DNA from: Metarhizium brunneum
Lineage: Eukaryota > Ascomycota > Sordariomycetes > Hypocreales > Clavicipitaceae
Direction of reading: 5' to 3'
Assembly: GCF_013426205.1 (NCBI RefSeq)
Contig: NC_089425.1
Coordinates: forward strand, 434,001-498,000
Length of the DNA stretch: 64,000 nucleotides
How positions within the stretch are numbered: position 1 is the stretch's first letter; the number at the start of each line of letters is the position of its first letter. The notes under the pieces are model-generated. The model was not told the origin of the DNA. It saw only the letters and a list, made by a program, of their open reading frames with translations, and made no database searches. The position numbers and the translations under genes were made by a program. Positions 31,074 to 43,394 of this stretch are shown here, piece by piece.

Positions 31074-34000
31074 CTTGGTGCGGTGCGCGTGTCTAGCACA
31101 GGGCGTCGATCGTGATACAGTTGGTCGAGAAGAAGGAATCGCTTGCTGATTCGCGATGCAGTGCGACGAGAAGACAGAGTCGCTTGGTGGTGATTGGTGA
31201 TCAGCGTGTCGAGAAGACAAAGTTGCTTAGCGACTCGCGATGCGGTGTGGTGAGAAGACAAAGTCGCGCGGTCATGGCACAAACCCGCGGAAAGCATAGA
31301 GTTTATATACGCGAAGAGACACCACAGCCAGGCAGCTGACCAAGAAACTGAACATGTCGTCTTCATGTCCATGCCCAGGATCAGCCCAAGTGTTCCTCGT
31401 GTGTTGGTTTACAGGGGCCAAGTACGACACCGAACATGGAATCAACATGGTGGTGTTGTGGGCGCCGAGAAGCCTTGGAGAGCACTGACTTCATTCAGCG
31501 ATCTTCTGACATGCAGGCGCTTCTTCATAGCTTGTCCAGACGATTGTCGTTGTTTGTTCTTGCGACAAATTGTCATAAAGTACCCTCAGCTTCCGACGTA
31601 CGCTTTTTGAACGACGGTCATTTTATACTGAACAGAACGAGTTCGACCGCTGTCATTACCTTGGTCCCTACCTAGGTAGGTTGGATTGCATGTACGTACG
31701 CGTCATGACTTTTTCTGAACTTTTCCTTTCACCCTGCCCATTCCTGCTTGCTTGAGGTGTACACCCCTTTTGTGAATGCGACCGGCGCTGGCCTTGTTTC
31801 CGATTGTGAACTCTGCGCTGCAGTGATTGTCTAGAGGTCCCTTTGTGTGTGAGCAGAGCTGTTCATCGTCTGAACACTAACGGCAAACTCAGCACGGCCC
31901 TAAAAGTAAATTCGCTTGGCACAGTGAAAGAGCGCTGATGGTGCCCAACATCCAAGGCGTAGTAGCTATGCAAGATGGCTTGTAATATTAAACAGAAGCA
32001 GCCGACTTGAAATGAGCGATTTAGCTATTCGAACGGATGCCTACCCGGTATTCACTGACGCTCAAGCAGTTCCATGTCGCTGCTTGAGATCTGAATCAAG
32101 TACTTTAAATTGGCCTTTGTTCGTCACCTTGGCCACGTAATCTAAGAGAGAATTAGCCCGGTCGAAGGTCAAACGCCAAAAAGGATGCAAAACGCCAGTG
32201 AACTGCGCGTGCTACTCTTGCGGGCCTAGAGGGCTATTCTCACAAGTGCTAAACATGTGCCTACCATTCCCAATGAATATACACATAGAGACTACCAATA
32301 CAGTGTCCCTTGTGGCTCTAACACCAGTCAGTATGCCAACAAAAACGTGGGCAGATGGAGGGAACTGACGACATGGTGGCATTTCGCTCTCGAGCTTGCT
32401 TCACGGTCGTAGGGGGGATTCAAACGACTCATCGTTCGCCGGTAGGGCATTGCACGAAGCAGCATATGTTGAAAGTTCCGCGTGGCGTAAAGCGGCTGGA
32501 TCCTGGCAGACGGAGTAACTCGTGTGGCAAGGCATTTGGATGGTGCGCGGTGGCCAGTGCCGAATATCGTTTCGAGATTGCGTATGGCCGCGACAAATTG
32601 GTTGCGCTCGTCATCTACGCGAGACTGCGCGGCACCGAACAATGCCATTGCACGCCTGGAGCTGTACCATCTCTTTTGAACAGTGCGAGACTGTCATGCA
32701 GCCTCCTGCTTCCCCGAGTGTTGGCATTCTTCCGGCTAGAGCTGTGGAATCGAATGGCAGATGATGACTATTCGCGCAGAGAGAGCACGTTGCAGCAGCG
32801 ACATTGAATGTACAGATCAATTGATGGCGACAGCGAGTGTACATACATGCATGTAGGGCTTTGAACCAATTAGAAGGCTGCACATGTGAGTTTTGAAAGG
32901 CCCAGATGTCAAGTCGGGTGCAACGGCTGTGCCTGGGCTAGGCGAGTAAGGCCGCGGGGGGTCACCACGTGACACCGTACGTCATTAGTGGAGGTTCAAA
33001 CGGGCCAGCACAACTCCCATTGATGCCGTTGCTCTTGGGCGAAGTTGCAGGCAAGCATTCCCATCAAAAGATGCTCGTCAACAACCAAGTGTTTCACTTG
33101 GCCACTTATAATGTCCCATATTCCGTCTGGGAGAATAGACTCGGTGATTATTGTCTAAATCATTTCGTCTGGCAGGTGTGTCCTTTTTCTCTGCGAGGTC
33201 AGTTCAGGAGTAGGCAGTTCAGTTCTATTTATAGGATTTCCAAGAGGGCACCCTACGTAAAAAGAGGGCTCCATAAGGCTGAGCAACTTGGTAGTACTAG
33301 TTATATTCGTTGACAAAAGTGTCCGCAAATGGACGCCTCCGCCCTTTCGGCTCAAATGAACGATTGACATTATCGACAATATTAGCTCTGGACATTTGGA
33401 GGATGCCGTTGAGTTCCACCATGGGCCTACTTTGGACGAACGGGAGCCCCAAGCACGACCAAGACCATACACGTGACAAGGACATGTGCGAAAATAATAT
33501 AAAGTCAAGAGCCCACAATATATGGGTTACAGGCCAGAGAGGACTTGTGCAGACTTGATGCTCGGCCGTCTTTGGCAATGCTGCTAGAAGGGTCAGTAGA
33601 CAGTTCCGGATGCGGATGCAAGACCATCATCACTCCCAAGTGGCTGGAGTCGCACGTGGCCGCTGTTCCGCATGTTTGGACTAAAGCCTCATTGGTCTGT
33701 CGTCTTCCGAAGCCTCCCTGGGAGCTATCGTGCGATATGAGCCGCGGTGAGTAAATGATGACAAACGGAAAAGCCCAGACTCGTTGGCGAGAGAGGGAAG
33801 GAGCCACCCGATGCAATAACTTAATTATGTGGCCGCCTGCAGTCCTCCTTGCTGCAGCCGCCCTGCCAACGCAAGATCCGACCAATGGGCGATTACAAAT
33901 GCTGCCTGACTAATTAGCCACTTATCCCGCACCACATCTTCCCCGCGGACATGCCGACGTCGGCTCTGCAGAAAAAGTCACGGAAGTACAAGATACAAGA

Positions 34001-34123
34001 TACCTCCTACAACCCCCGGCACAGACATTTCTGCCGCCGCTCTCGTTTTCACTCTTGAAGTTGCCGTCCATCATCGCCCTGCAACTCCATCGCCACCACA
34101 GCGAGACGCCCTCGACAGACATC
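31074..34123. other. Gene-poor 3-kb stretch
   Basis: Near 31120-31270 four imperfect copies of a block with GAGAAGACAAAGTCGC occur, just upstream of the repeat-protein gene. Around 31665 there is a palindrome-like CCTACCTAGGTAGG. I found no coding region with recognisable product; overlapping ORFs at 32.3-32.8 kb lie on both strands without domain signals. The last 150 bp are the DRE2 leader. Confidence 0.45.
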
Positions 34124-35083
34124 ATGGCCCCTCACCCAGTCTTCATCGACCCCACGGACGATTTCGCACCCGTCCCCTCGGCGGTCCTGGCGGCGGTGGC
34201 GACCCCTGCGAAGCGCAATCTTCTACTCGCCCCGCCGTCGGTGGCCGCCCACGAGGAGAAGCTGCGACAAGTCTTCACGGCCTTTGACCGCGCCAACACC
34301 GATCTCCAAATGCTCGACCGACTGTCCGCCGGCTTCGTGTCCCTGCCCCCCGCGACGTACGACCTGGTGCTCGTTCTCACCGACGCCGACGGCTCGCGGG
34401 CCGCCGAGTCCGCGCGCCTGCTGAACCGCCACCTGTTCGCCTCGCTAGTCCCCGCCATGAGGGTCGGCGGCAGGCTGCAGTTCCAGGGCGGCCAGCTCGG
34501 CGCGGCCGAGTCCAAAGAGGCCATTCTCTCGGGCCTCGTCGCCACGGACGGCGGGTTCGAGAAGCAGGAGGAGGAGGAAGTCGTCATCCCCCTGCGGTTC
34601 GGCAAGAAAAAGACGCCGGCGCCACTGCCAAAGTTTGACTTTGGCAAGCTGGACGACGACGACGACGACTTGATTGACGAGGATGACTTGCTGGACGACG
34701 AAGATCTCAAGAGACGACCTCAAGCGCGTAGGTTCCCGCGATGCGTAGCCGTCGTACTTCGTGTGAGATGCTAACCGTTAGTAGCGACCGAGTGCCAGCC
34801 CCAGAAGCGCCGCCGTCCGTGCAAGGACTGCACTTGCGGTCTGGCCGCCAAGTTCGAAGCCGAAGAGAAGGAGCGACGATCGCAGGCCAACGCCGGCCTT
34901 GAGGCTATCAAGCTTGACACAAACGACCTGAACGAGTTGGACTTTACGGTCAAGGGCAAGACGGGCTCGTGCAATAACTGCTCACTGGGGGATGCGTTCA
35001 GATGCTCCACGTGCCCGTTCATCGGGCTGCCGGCGTTTAAGCCAGGTGAGGAGGTGCGCATCCTGAACGAGGTGCAATTGTAA
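34124..35083 (+). CDS. DRE2: Fe-S cluster assembly protein Dre2 (anamorsin/CIAPIN1)
   Basis: Two exons, 34124-34727 and 34785-35083, 300 aa, in phase over a 57-bp intron (TAG acceptor at 34782-34784). The N-terminal SAM-methyltransferase-like domain is followed by an acidic linker ([14 protein letters not shown]). The first cluster motif is [17 protein letters not shown] and the second is [20 protein letters not shown] (CX2CX7CX2C), followed by PAFKPGEEV. Dre2 with Tah18 passes electrons from NADPH to the cytosolic Fe-S assembly machinery and is essential in yeast. The ATG at 34124 is chosen because the upstream in-frame ATG (34055) would add an unconserved leader. All key cysteines are present. 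Confidence 0.95.
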
Positions 35084-35517
35084 ATGTCATGAAGAGCATG
35101 AAAAACAGCGGCAATAGCAAAGGGACTGGCATGGGTTACGAATTGGACATGAGCCTGGGAAAGACTCAGTCATGGATGTGGCGTTTGGCGTTCAACTACC
35201 TCAAAGAAGCATATACATAGACTTGATTTAGCTAATGTGTAGCCCACCAAGGACTACAAATGACATGTACCGTGTCATGTGTTGGGTTGGATCAACCGAC
35301 AATAGTCGACATGAGCAGCGGCAATACAGCTGTCAATTTTCCGGCTTGACTATCCCCGTCGTGACGCATGTGTTGCATTGTTAAGGGGCAGTCGGCCCTT
35401 TGTCTACGCGCCTGATAGACGCATTATGTTGTGTGGTCTTTATGTCTCTACTTTATACCTCTATTCTTATATACATGTTTCTTAGGCCTATGAACCACAA
35501 TCCCTAGTCACCGCCAT
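35084..35517. other. Intergenic, convergent 3' flanks of DRE2 and MFS gene
   Basis: Nothing but the expected 3' regions of two tail-to-tail genes was seen. Confidence 0.5.
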
Positions 35518-37147
35518 TCAAGTTTGAAAGGTGCTGGTGTACCTGCACCGTTGTCTCCAATGCTGGCCATAGCGGAGAATGGCCATGGGAATCAACGCAA
35601 GCACCATACAGACAGCACCGAGTAGAGTACATCCCCAGCCGTGGCCGAGAGCCTGACTCATATGGACCGTAGCCAGCGGTAACAAGACGCAAGCCAAGCA
35701 TCGAATAACAATGACGCCGCTCATCGCAGACGCCGAGTAGAGACCAAACGCATCCACAATGTATGTCATCAAGGGCACAAAGGCCAACATTGGAAACAGC
35801 CGCATCAACGCGACAGAGAGGAGCAGGAGCATGAGCGGTAATTGGTTTGCCGCACACCAGCCATACAGAGCCACCGCAAGAGGCAGCAGAACAGCGCCGA
35901 TAATCGTCACTGGGAGTCGGTACTCCGGTAGGCCGATTCCATTGTTGGCCTCGCGTAGCTTGACATAGGTCTTATCCAGATACATCTTGGAAAGCATGAT
36001 GCCGATAAAGGAGCCAATTCCTCGATACGAATCACAGTTAGCCTAGATTTTGCAAGGCGAAGCCAGGAGAGTGTCATAATTACCGTTTGCCAAGAAGGCT
36101 AACCCCGTTTCCGCTTCTGATAGCCCATATACCCCCTCCAAAACGCCTGGCAGAGTCACGGAAACGACGTAAAAGAGGGCGAATACCACGGAGCCAAACA
36201 GGGAAAGGCACACGAGGACCCCAGAGTCGAGCAGCAAGCGGGCAGGGCGCAAAACCGCGTCCAGCAGACACGACGAGCTCGTCTCAAAGCCCACGTCGCT
36301 TTCACCATCGTCCACAGCCTCAACCCCCGGCACGCCCAGCTTCTTCTCGTCCAAGGACCTCGTATACGTCTCCCTGAAGCAAATCAAGAAGAGGAGCCCG
36401 CAAATGCCAGCCAGCACGGCGCCTATCCGCAAAACGGCACGCCAACCCAGCGTCTGCGAGACGACTCCGCCCAAAAGCGGCCCCAGGTTACCGCCCACGA
36501 GCGACGCAAGCATGACGATGCTCATGGCCGACCCCCTCTGCTCCGAGGGGAACATGTCGCCGATAATCGCTGGGTTCAAAACATTCGACGCGACGGCCAT
36601 GCCGGCCACGGCGCGGGCCGCGATGAACATGGTTGTGTTTTGCGCCAGTGCCGACATGACGACGCCCGAGAAAAACACGGCGTTGCAAGCAACGTATACG
36701 GGATACCGGCCAAACATCTCGGACAGAGGCGCGATGACGAGCGGTCCCGCCGCCTCACCCAGCTCCCATATTGTGACTAGGAGAACGGCATCCGTCCTGG
36801 TGGCATTGCCGCCGTTCAGGTCACGTATGACGGTGTTGGCGACGGGAAATATCGATACGCAGTTGAACGTGCTACATGGCCGTCGTCAGTTCCCAGCAAC
36901 CGAGCAGGTTGGCGTGCGGGCGGCGGCAGATGGACCAACATTGAACGTACACTGTAAAGGCGGCAAGCGCCAGCAAGGCCACTATCCGCCATTGAAAAGA
37001 CGCTGACCATTCGACGGCATCGTCTGCATCGCCATTGGCCCCAGAGTCGACGAATTTGGCGGGGAGAATAATTTGCTCACGCTCCTCCACAAGTAGGGAT
37101 GCGGCTTCCTGGCGATTCGCGATCATTGTGCCCAGGCGCACAGCCAT
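35518..37147 (-). CDS. MFS transporter, DHA1 (12-TM drug:H+ antiporter) type
   Basis: Three exons on the minus strand: 36951-37147, 36084-36871 and 35518-36020; 495 aa, in phase. After a hydrophilic N-terminus (EREQIILPAKFVDSG) come the first helix and CVSIFPVANTVIRDLNGG. Motif A-like PLSEMFGRYPVYVA follows, then AARAVAGMAVASNVLNPAII, the drug-antiporter stretch GNLGPLLGGVVSQTLGWRAV, and LICFRETYTRSLDEKKLG before the central loop. The second half has the usual helices (LMTYIVDAFGLYSASAMSG). Such proteins export xenobiotics or metabolites by proton antiport. The start could also be the ATG at 37264 or 37126; 37147 is a compromise. Confidence 0.88.
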
Positions 37148-38274
37148 TTCTTGGCAGCGGAAATTATTAGCTGCCGCTGATTGACTGGGTTTAACTAGAT
37201 TGGCCCGGGGGAACCGGGGGAATAAGAGAGGCAGCCGGCCTGTGCGGCCTCTCGCCTTCGGCAATAGTGCAGCGGTCTGCGCTGGGGTGAAACCATCCTG
37301 AGGTATACCGCGTCTGAGCCACCAGCCATCTTATCGCCCGTTATAGCCGAGCAGCGTATCAATCCAGGGCATTGGGATGCGGGTTTTCCGAGTTGGGAGA
37401 GTTGGGTTTGCCGTGATTTCCGGCAATCTACTACGACGTAAGTATATTATAGTGAGGGCGACGGCGAGACGACGGACAACTGACTAGGACTAGGGTGCGC
37501 TGGGTGGACGGAACACCGCTGCCGGCATGTCACAAGTACGTTTTGGATGCAATTTAGCCAACTATTTTGTTGCCGAATTTCGAGAGAGGTCTGCATGGCC
37601 GAGGGTGACGATCGCGGATAAGTTGTTTATCTGAAAGCGACGTGCTGATGGCAATTCGTTTAGCTCCATGTGTAACCTGAATGATCGTCGTCTCACCACC
37701 GCTGGCGTTGTTACCGAGTCGCTTACCTACAGTCACGCCGCGAAGGTTGGAGGATGACATGATCATCGCTCACATTGAAGATGCGCAGATCATTTAATGG
37801 TGTGGGTAATCTAGCTGTTTACCATGGAGGAGAAGCCTCGAGTCTGTGTCGCGACACAATGTAGCATCAGATATGAGGTCGTAATTACGCGAGACCTTTA
37901 CGAAATAGCATATGAGTTTGACAATACTTACCGGCACATGTCTAACGTCCCGTTGTCACAGGCCCGATTTGTAAGGTTTCCGGTCGGCCTGAAAACGGTC
38001 CAATATAGCAGTGTTGCATAGACACGAGGTGGTTTAAAATACCCTGAAACCAGGTCACGCCGCCCATTCATGATCGGACTCGGGTTGTCTTTGCCACCTC
38101 TGGCAACTGTCGTGCAGAATGGTCGTTCCAGCTCTGCACTTGTCGACTTATTCCGTCTACTGTCTGTGTCGTCCATTTCTCCCAGCTTGAATCTGGCCCC
38201 GCCTTGGGCCATTGAAGCAAACCTTCCTTCTGCGACTATACTCTCTCAATCAGAATTGCGCGAGTTTGTTTGTG
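37148..38274. other. Intergenic 1.1 kb
   Basis: MFS promoter side, then sequence without recognisable gene up to the relic tail of the DUF7924-like gene. Nothing further could be supported. Confidence 0.45.
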
Positions 38275-38722
38275 CTAATACTGTAGCCCGACGAGGTCGC
38301 GTAATTCGGGGCGCTGCGCTTGGCCTTGTTCGGTCCTTGGATGAGTGGATTCTCTTGGAGTCTTACGGTGGACTGACGGGATCTCTTGAACGCTTCGTCT
38401 ATACGGGATCTGGGTAAAAGTGGTGAAGCTAGATGCAAAACTCGTTGACGGGTCGTCACAGGCCAAGACCGCCGATTCCTGACTCCGATTTGGTGAATCA
38501 CCCTGTGATAAGTACTGGGGCGCCGCAGCCACCGCCCCGGCATCATCTTGCAAGGCATGCTGGCTATCCTCGGCAATTTATTGCTGGAGCGTCTCTTCCG
38601 CATCCTTCCAGCCAGTGTGCGCCGAACGATCCTCGGATCTTTGCATCTCGGGCATCTCAGGGTGGTTTGAGGCCGCTTCGTGTCGCTCGACGGCATCTTC
38701 CTGAATGACTGCCAGCGCTGTA
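38275..38722 (-). pseudogene. Displaced C-terminal segment of the DUF7924-like gene
   Basis: In the frame that would apply without the 19-bp duplication, the sequence continues with family-like tail text: AVIQEDAVERHEAASNHPEM, HALQDDAGAVAAAPQYLS and DDPSTSFASSFTTF. A TAA stop at 38578-38580 interrupts even that frame. So the gene lost its natural C-terminus by two lesions, and the upstream part now ends at 38657. Confidence 0.7.
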
Positions 38723-39995
38723 AATGACTGCCAGCGCTTTTACAGCGGTGGCATTCGCAGCCTGAATGAAGCTATCCCGGTGTTGTTTTGCCGAGTCCCT
38801 AGCGTTCCTAAACGCAGTCGCTCCACGCCGAAAGGTGTCAATACTGCCCGTCATTTGCCATCCATCGATCTGAGTCATGTGGTACTCAGGCCGTTCTTCC
38901 GCCACGGTAGGTGCAGTGACGTGATGGGCATACAGTTTTAATGTGCCATCGTGGTAGGTTGAGCTGTACGTGTAGGCATTTCCGTCGTAGGTCGGCTCAG
39001 CCAACTTATAGTTTTGCAAGGCGTGCAAGGCTCGTGCCCCGTGTGCTCCATCGTAGCATGCCAGCTTTTCGGCGACGGAAACACTTCCACTTGGGCCTTT
39101 GGCTTCCAAGAAAAAGTTGGGTATTATTGGAACATTTGCATGTTTGGTGGGAATGACAAGCTCGTTGAGCTCACGCCTCACCACACTATGAAGGTCACTG
39201 GCTTTGGCTCCATCAAAATAGTCTGGCACCGCTTTAACTGTAGATTCATCCGTAAGTGATATGAGGTTGGTGAATTGTATATTGCTCTCGTTTGGGGTAT
39301 TTGAGTCACTAGCGATCAACGGTATCACGTTACGCATTATACTACCCTCCGACTTGGTCCTGTTCTTCCGCTTAAAGTCGCGGAATACCGACTCAGGGAA
39401 ACGTGAGGGCGACAGAGAGGCCCTAAAGGCCAACAACTCCTGGTGGGTTTGGTTTGAATTGTTAGGCTCTGGAGTGGAGCGGCTCTCCGGATGCTCATAT
39501 CCTTCGGGATATATATTGTAGTCGATGAGATGCTGTTCGAAATTATCGTTATATGCCGAGGACTTCCTAGCCTTAGAAGTGACTGATGTCGCCGCCGTCG
39601 AGTTTGTCGGTCGACTTCGAGACGTAGAGGAGGGATTGGAGCTCATGTCTTTCTTCGGCTCAGAATACTAGATAATTACGATTAGTACTTGCAGTTACCA
39701 TCTCTCTGTTGGGGTAGACTCTTACGCCTCGCAGGTGACAAAGATCTGGACCGCCGTGTCTCGCGAATCGGGCGAGATCTGTAGGATACACCTCAGGTAA
39801 TATCGGCAGAGTATATGCGCTATTTCGACGGTTAAGCTCTCTTAGGGCACACGGCGTAAGCCAGATTTTTGAGAGGTTACCCCAGAATACTGGCGAGAAG
39901 TTGCTTTCTCTTTTAAGCTTGGCTTTCTTTGGGGGAGGATTACTTTGCGAGAGCTCAGGTATTTGCTGTCGCTTTCGATTCCGTGGTCTCGCCAT
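38657..39995 (-). CDS. Fungal DUF7924-like protein, C-terminus altered by a tandem duplication
   Basis: Two exons, 39726-39995 and 38657-39667, 426 aa, in phase over a 57-bp intron (GTAAGA..TAG). The N-terminus is basic (MARPRNRKRQQ) with a nuclear-signal-like PPPKKAKLKRE, then WGNLSKIWLTPCALREL and DLARFARHGGPDLCHLRG. The second exon has AYNDNFEQHLIDYNIYPEGY, SLSPSRFPESVF, NFFLEAKGPSGSVSVAEKLA and CYDGAHGARALHALQNY. I recognise this as a family widespread in accessory DNA of Sordariomycetes, now called DUF7924 as far as I recall; the FLEAKGP and CYDGA motifs are reminiscent of a PD-(D/E)XK-like core (inference). The last 20 or so residues are probably not native: a 19-bp duplication at 38704-38741 shifts the frame (next entry). 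Confidence 0.75.
38704..38741. repeat. 19-bp tandem duplication
   Basis: AATGACTGCCAGCGCT occurs at 38704-38719 and again at 38723-38738. The 19-bp period is not a multiple of three, so it shifts the reading frame of the gene that contains it. Confidence 0.9.
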
Positions 39996-41049
39996 GAGCC
40001 GTCCATGATTGAGGGATGAGAGGATGAAGGGAGAAAGGCAGGAGGTCGAAGTCACAGGTCGGGAGGTGGTGTTGGTCTGAGCTGGCACTAGATGATGCAG
40101 TCAGCGATGCATTGATTGGGGTCTGGTTGCACGCGCCGTGGTGTTTAGTTGCTTGGTCTCTCGTCCAACCACTACGCGCTCGATTCGAGGTCGACATACA
40201 ACTTGGCGCAGGGTGGGGCCAATTACCCGTTCCGACCAATCCACGTACCTGCCTGTATTACTAACCCACGTGGAAGCGTGAGCGCGAGCTGCTTTGTTGC
40301 AGCCCAGGATTCACCCCTTCGATATACGGGGTAACTACTTGGCGGGCGGAAGAAAAGTCAGCTGGGAGCAGACACCCGAGCCAGAAGCCAAGTCTTTCTG
40401 AACGGATGCGGAATTCGTGCAAGACTGGGCGTTTCTGGATTAACTGCGCTGCACGAACGTGTTTTGATACGGATGACATATATTGGCATACCCTGCAAGA
40501 TGAACTGGGCAGCAATCAACAGGCCTTCAATGATGAGGTACTTGTGAGGGTAACGCAGCGGGATCCCTTGATTCAGAAATTGACAAGATGGAGCAACGGG
40601 ATGCATACTTTGAAGAGTGTGACGTTCGGTTTTCTGATGGCGGTTGGAACACATAGAACTTTGTCAAGTTTTCTGTGCAAGGGCTACAATTGACAAATGA
40701 AATGGAATGACATTTTTCTCGCTCGGCATAGCTGTCGTCGGCCCACGGCCTTGTTCTTCTTGCGCTACAGCTGAATGAATTCTTGCTCACGTCAAGTCTA
40801 TATAACGGCAGCCGCGCCTCCGTTGGCCGCGAACGATGAGCCGTCTCCGTAGCATTGCTCTTCAGGTGGGCACCAGCGGTCATCGCCGAATGTGACTCGC
40901 GATGACTCATTGTCTGCAATACACGACTAGAGTGCCCAACGTTCTCGCTCTTGATCGTACTTTATCTGCATCCGTTTTTCGTGATTGTTGTTCTTATTAG
41001 CACAAGTCACATCCTCTGGACAGCATAAAAACGTCGCAATCCTGGGGAA
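39996..41049. other. Intergenic about 1 kb
   Basis: The plus-strand segment 40540-40720 has a faintly protein-like reading (DAYFEECDVRFSDGG) broken by stops, perhaps an old gene fragment. Nothing firm. Confidence 0.35.
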
Positions 41050-41574
41050 ATGACTGACTCGAACCAAATTTGTATCCGACCTGAAAGAGAAAGCGATGCG
41101 CAAGCAATCGATCTCGTCGTTTCAGTCGCATTCACAAACGCGGAGCATTCAGACCACAATGAGCATCACATTGTCCGAGGCCTTCGTGAGGCGAATTGTC
41201 TATCCATCTCGCTAGTCGCAGAAGACGAGGCCACGCACGCAGTTGTCGGCCATGTCGCCGTCTCACCTGTAAATATCTCGGATGGCAGTGAGGATTGGTG
41301 CGGGCTGGGACCAATTGCCGTCTTACCGCAGTATCAAGGACGTGGTGTTGGGTCGTTGCTAATGGAACGGGCGCTCGCAACCCTCCAGGCTCGCCACAGC
41401 GCTGGATGTGTTGTCTTGGGAAACCCGAAATATTATACGCGCTTTGGCTTCAGGCCAGAACCTTCTCTGCGACTACAAGGGGTGCCGCCAGAATACTTCA
41501 TGGCTCTCACTTGGCGAAAGCCAACGCCTACGGGGACTGTCTCATATCACCACGCTTTTGAGCTCTCTGCATAG
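41050..41574 (+). CDS. GNAT-family N-acetyltransferase (YhbS-like)
   Basis: An intronless gene of 174 aa. The GNAT core is complete: ICIRPERESDAQAIDLVVSV for strand 1/helix 1, VVGHVAVSPVNIS, then LGPIAVLPQYQGRGVGSLLM, where QGRGVG is the acetyl-CoA pyrophosphate loop. VVLGNPKYYTRFGF and a short C-terminal tail follow. This arrangement (LGPIAVxPxxQxxGIG, then GxPxYYxRFGF) is that of bacterial YhbS-type acetyltransferases. The substrate is unknown. The close resemblance to bacterial forms and the lack of introns would fit horizontal transfer, but fungi hold many vertically inherited members, so this is only a suggestion. Confidence 0.9.
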   Translation: MTDSNQICIRPERESDAQAIDLVVSVAFTNAEHSDHNEHHIVRGLREANCLSISLVAEDEATHAVVGHVAVSPVNISDGSEDWCGLGPIAVLPQYQGRGVGSLLMERALATLQARHSAGCVVLGNPKYYTRFGFRPEPSLRLQGVPPEYFMALTWRKPTPTGTVSYHHAFELSA

Positions 41575-43394
41575 CTTGCATGAATTTCGAAATTTGATTC
41601 CGGAGCCAAGTACTCCGTACACGGTATAAGTACTTGTGCTGAGCGGGGTGGAATATTCATGCCGAGTGATGCCGCGGCTTCAATCACTTTCTGGTATACA
41701 TAGTGAGTGACTGCAACGAGCTTCAGTTTTTAAATGGCACTTGACTGGCGCTACAATCGACAATGGCTCTTAATTTCCATACTTCCCTATAATTTCAGGG
41801 ACTAAAAAACATCATTTAAGAATTTGTCAGGAAGCTTATATAGTTGGAGTGTGAATGCAGGGTCTTCAATGAGCGAATAGATAGTCGTAACCACCAATTG
41901 CCAAGCAATAACAAATATCATATGTCTGACGCGTCACGATACTCAGACAGTCTCTTTTTCTGGTCTCTTACTGTTTTTGGCTTGGTACAGCCCAATACTG
42001 TGTTATCAGATGTTACGCTTCCACGATACTCGCATCATGCTTGTAAGATTGCTTGACTGAAAAGCGAAACAAAAATCCCCTTAATAATAATTATAAACAT
42101 AATGCGCCAGTGGCCGGTCGAGCTGAAACTGCCGAGAGAGAACTCCATACAACGACCGAAGCTAACAAAATGTCTGGTCCGTCCCCTGAACTTCCTCACC
42201 GGATAGGCACCGGGCATCTTATAACTTCTCTAAAGCATTTCTGGCCCACATCTAAAGCTTTATTCAGCTTAGCTGTGCCAAAAGGACGGAAGCGATTCGC
42301 ACAGCAGCAACGCCAACTTTCAGGGCCGTGTCAAAATCCACAGGACAAGCTTGGGGTTGTGAGTTTAAACTGGCTTGTATACCAGTCATGTCCACGGTAC
42401 AAAATGTCAAGGGCGCGAGTTGGGCGGAACCCAAGGTAACAATACCTGGAGAAATTAAGGATCTATTCCAACGTGTATGACTTCCGCAAGCCATTATTAG
42501 TGGTCATTTCCAATATCCACTTCACATTGTCAAGCAGTCCTTGCTATTATAATCCACTTCCCAGGGTCATGTAACACGTCAACGTCTTCTCAGTCCAACG
42601 CGCGCAAGGTATAGTGGGAAAGAAACATCTATCCAATATATCCCCACAACCACTGGATTTCTCTTGTATTTTATGGGTATGCCTCCAGGGCTTGAAACCT
42701 TCCAAGAACACCCTAGCAGTAAATCCCTCTATTATGTAGCAGAATCCAGATGGTTGACCCCTGACAATTGACGCAGCGTAAGGTGGCTGTGCGATCCCCG
42801 CAACGTACGTTATGACAACCCCTTCAGAAAAAATATAAAACCATTAGAAACAGGTTTTTATTGTGCGATGTACTTGATAATTTAGAAATATGCTATTCAA
42901 CTCATGCAAATATATTATTCTGGACTTCTACTTCGCTCTTCAACCCAGGCATCAGCTCGCTGTTGGAATGGGCGGGGTGCCGACAAGGAACAATCCACGA
43001 ATCAAGCGCCGATCTCCATCGTCTTGACTCGCAGCCGGAGCGCCAAGAACTTTGATTACATGTTTCATGTTCCTGACATTGAAGGGTTGTCTTGTTCAGC
43101 AATGCTCATGCCGCCCTTGCTAGCGTCCCGTCTGTCACTCTGCGCTCAATGCCAGATTCAGCAGGTAATATATTAGTTAAGATTAGCTTGCGAGTAAAAT
43201 CATCAGATTTCGGCCAACGATCCTGGCAGTCCCATTGTTTCAGACGGAATGATTTTCCCGGGGTGACGCTGCCAGAGATGGTGAGAACTTGCCATAAAAG
43301 TTGAAGCACGCCGTGCCTCTCTCACTGATGTTGAAGTCTGTCCATCGACACATTGAAATCCTACTTGCGACACTTGTTGAAAACACTGCTCAAA
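41575..43394. other. Gene-poor 1.8-kb stretch
   Basis: No gene recognised. It contains one TACTCCGTA 9-mer at 41611-41619 (see findings). The final part is the promoter and leader of the secreted double-psi barrel gene. Confidence 0.45.

Noticed and set aside
32355..32807. 150-codon ORF on the plus strand
   Set aside because: No family motif, no splice structure, and competing antisense ORFs of similar length.
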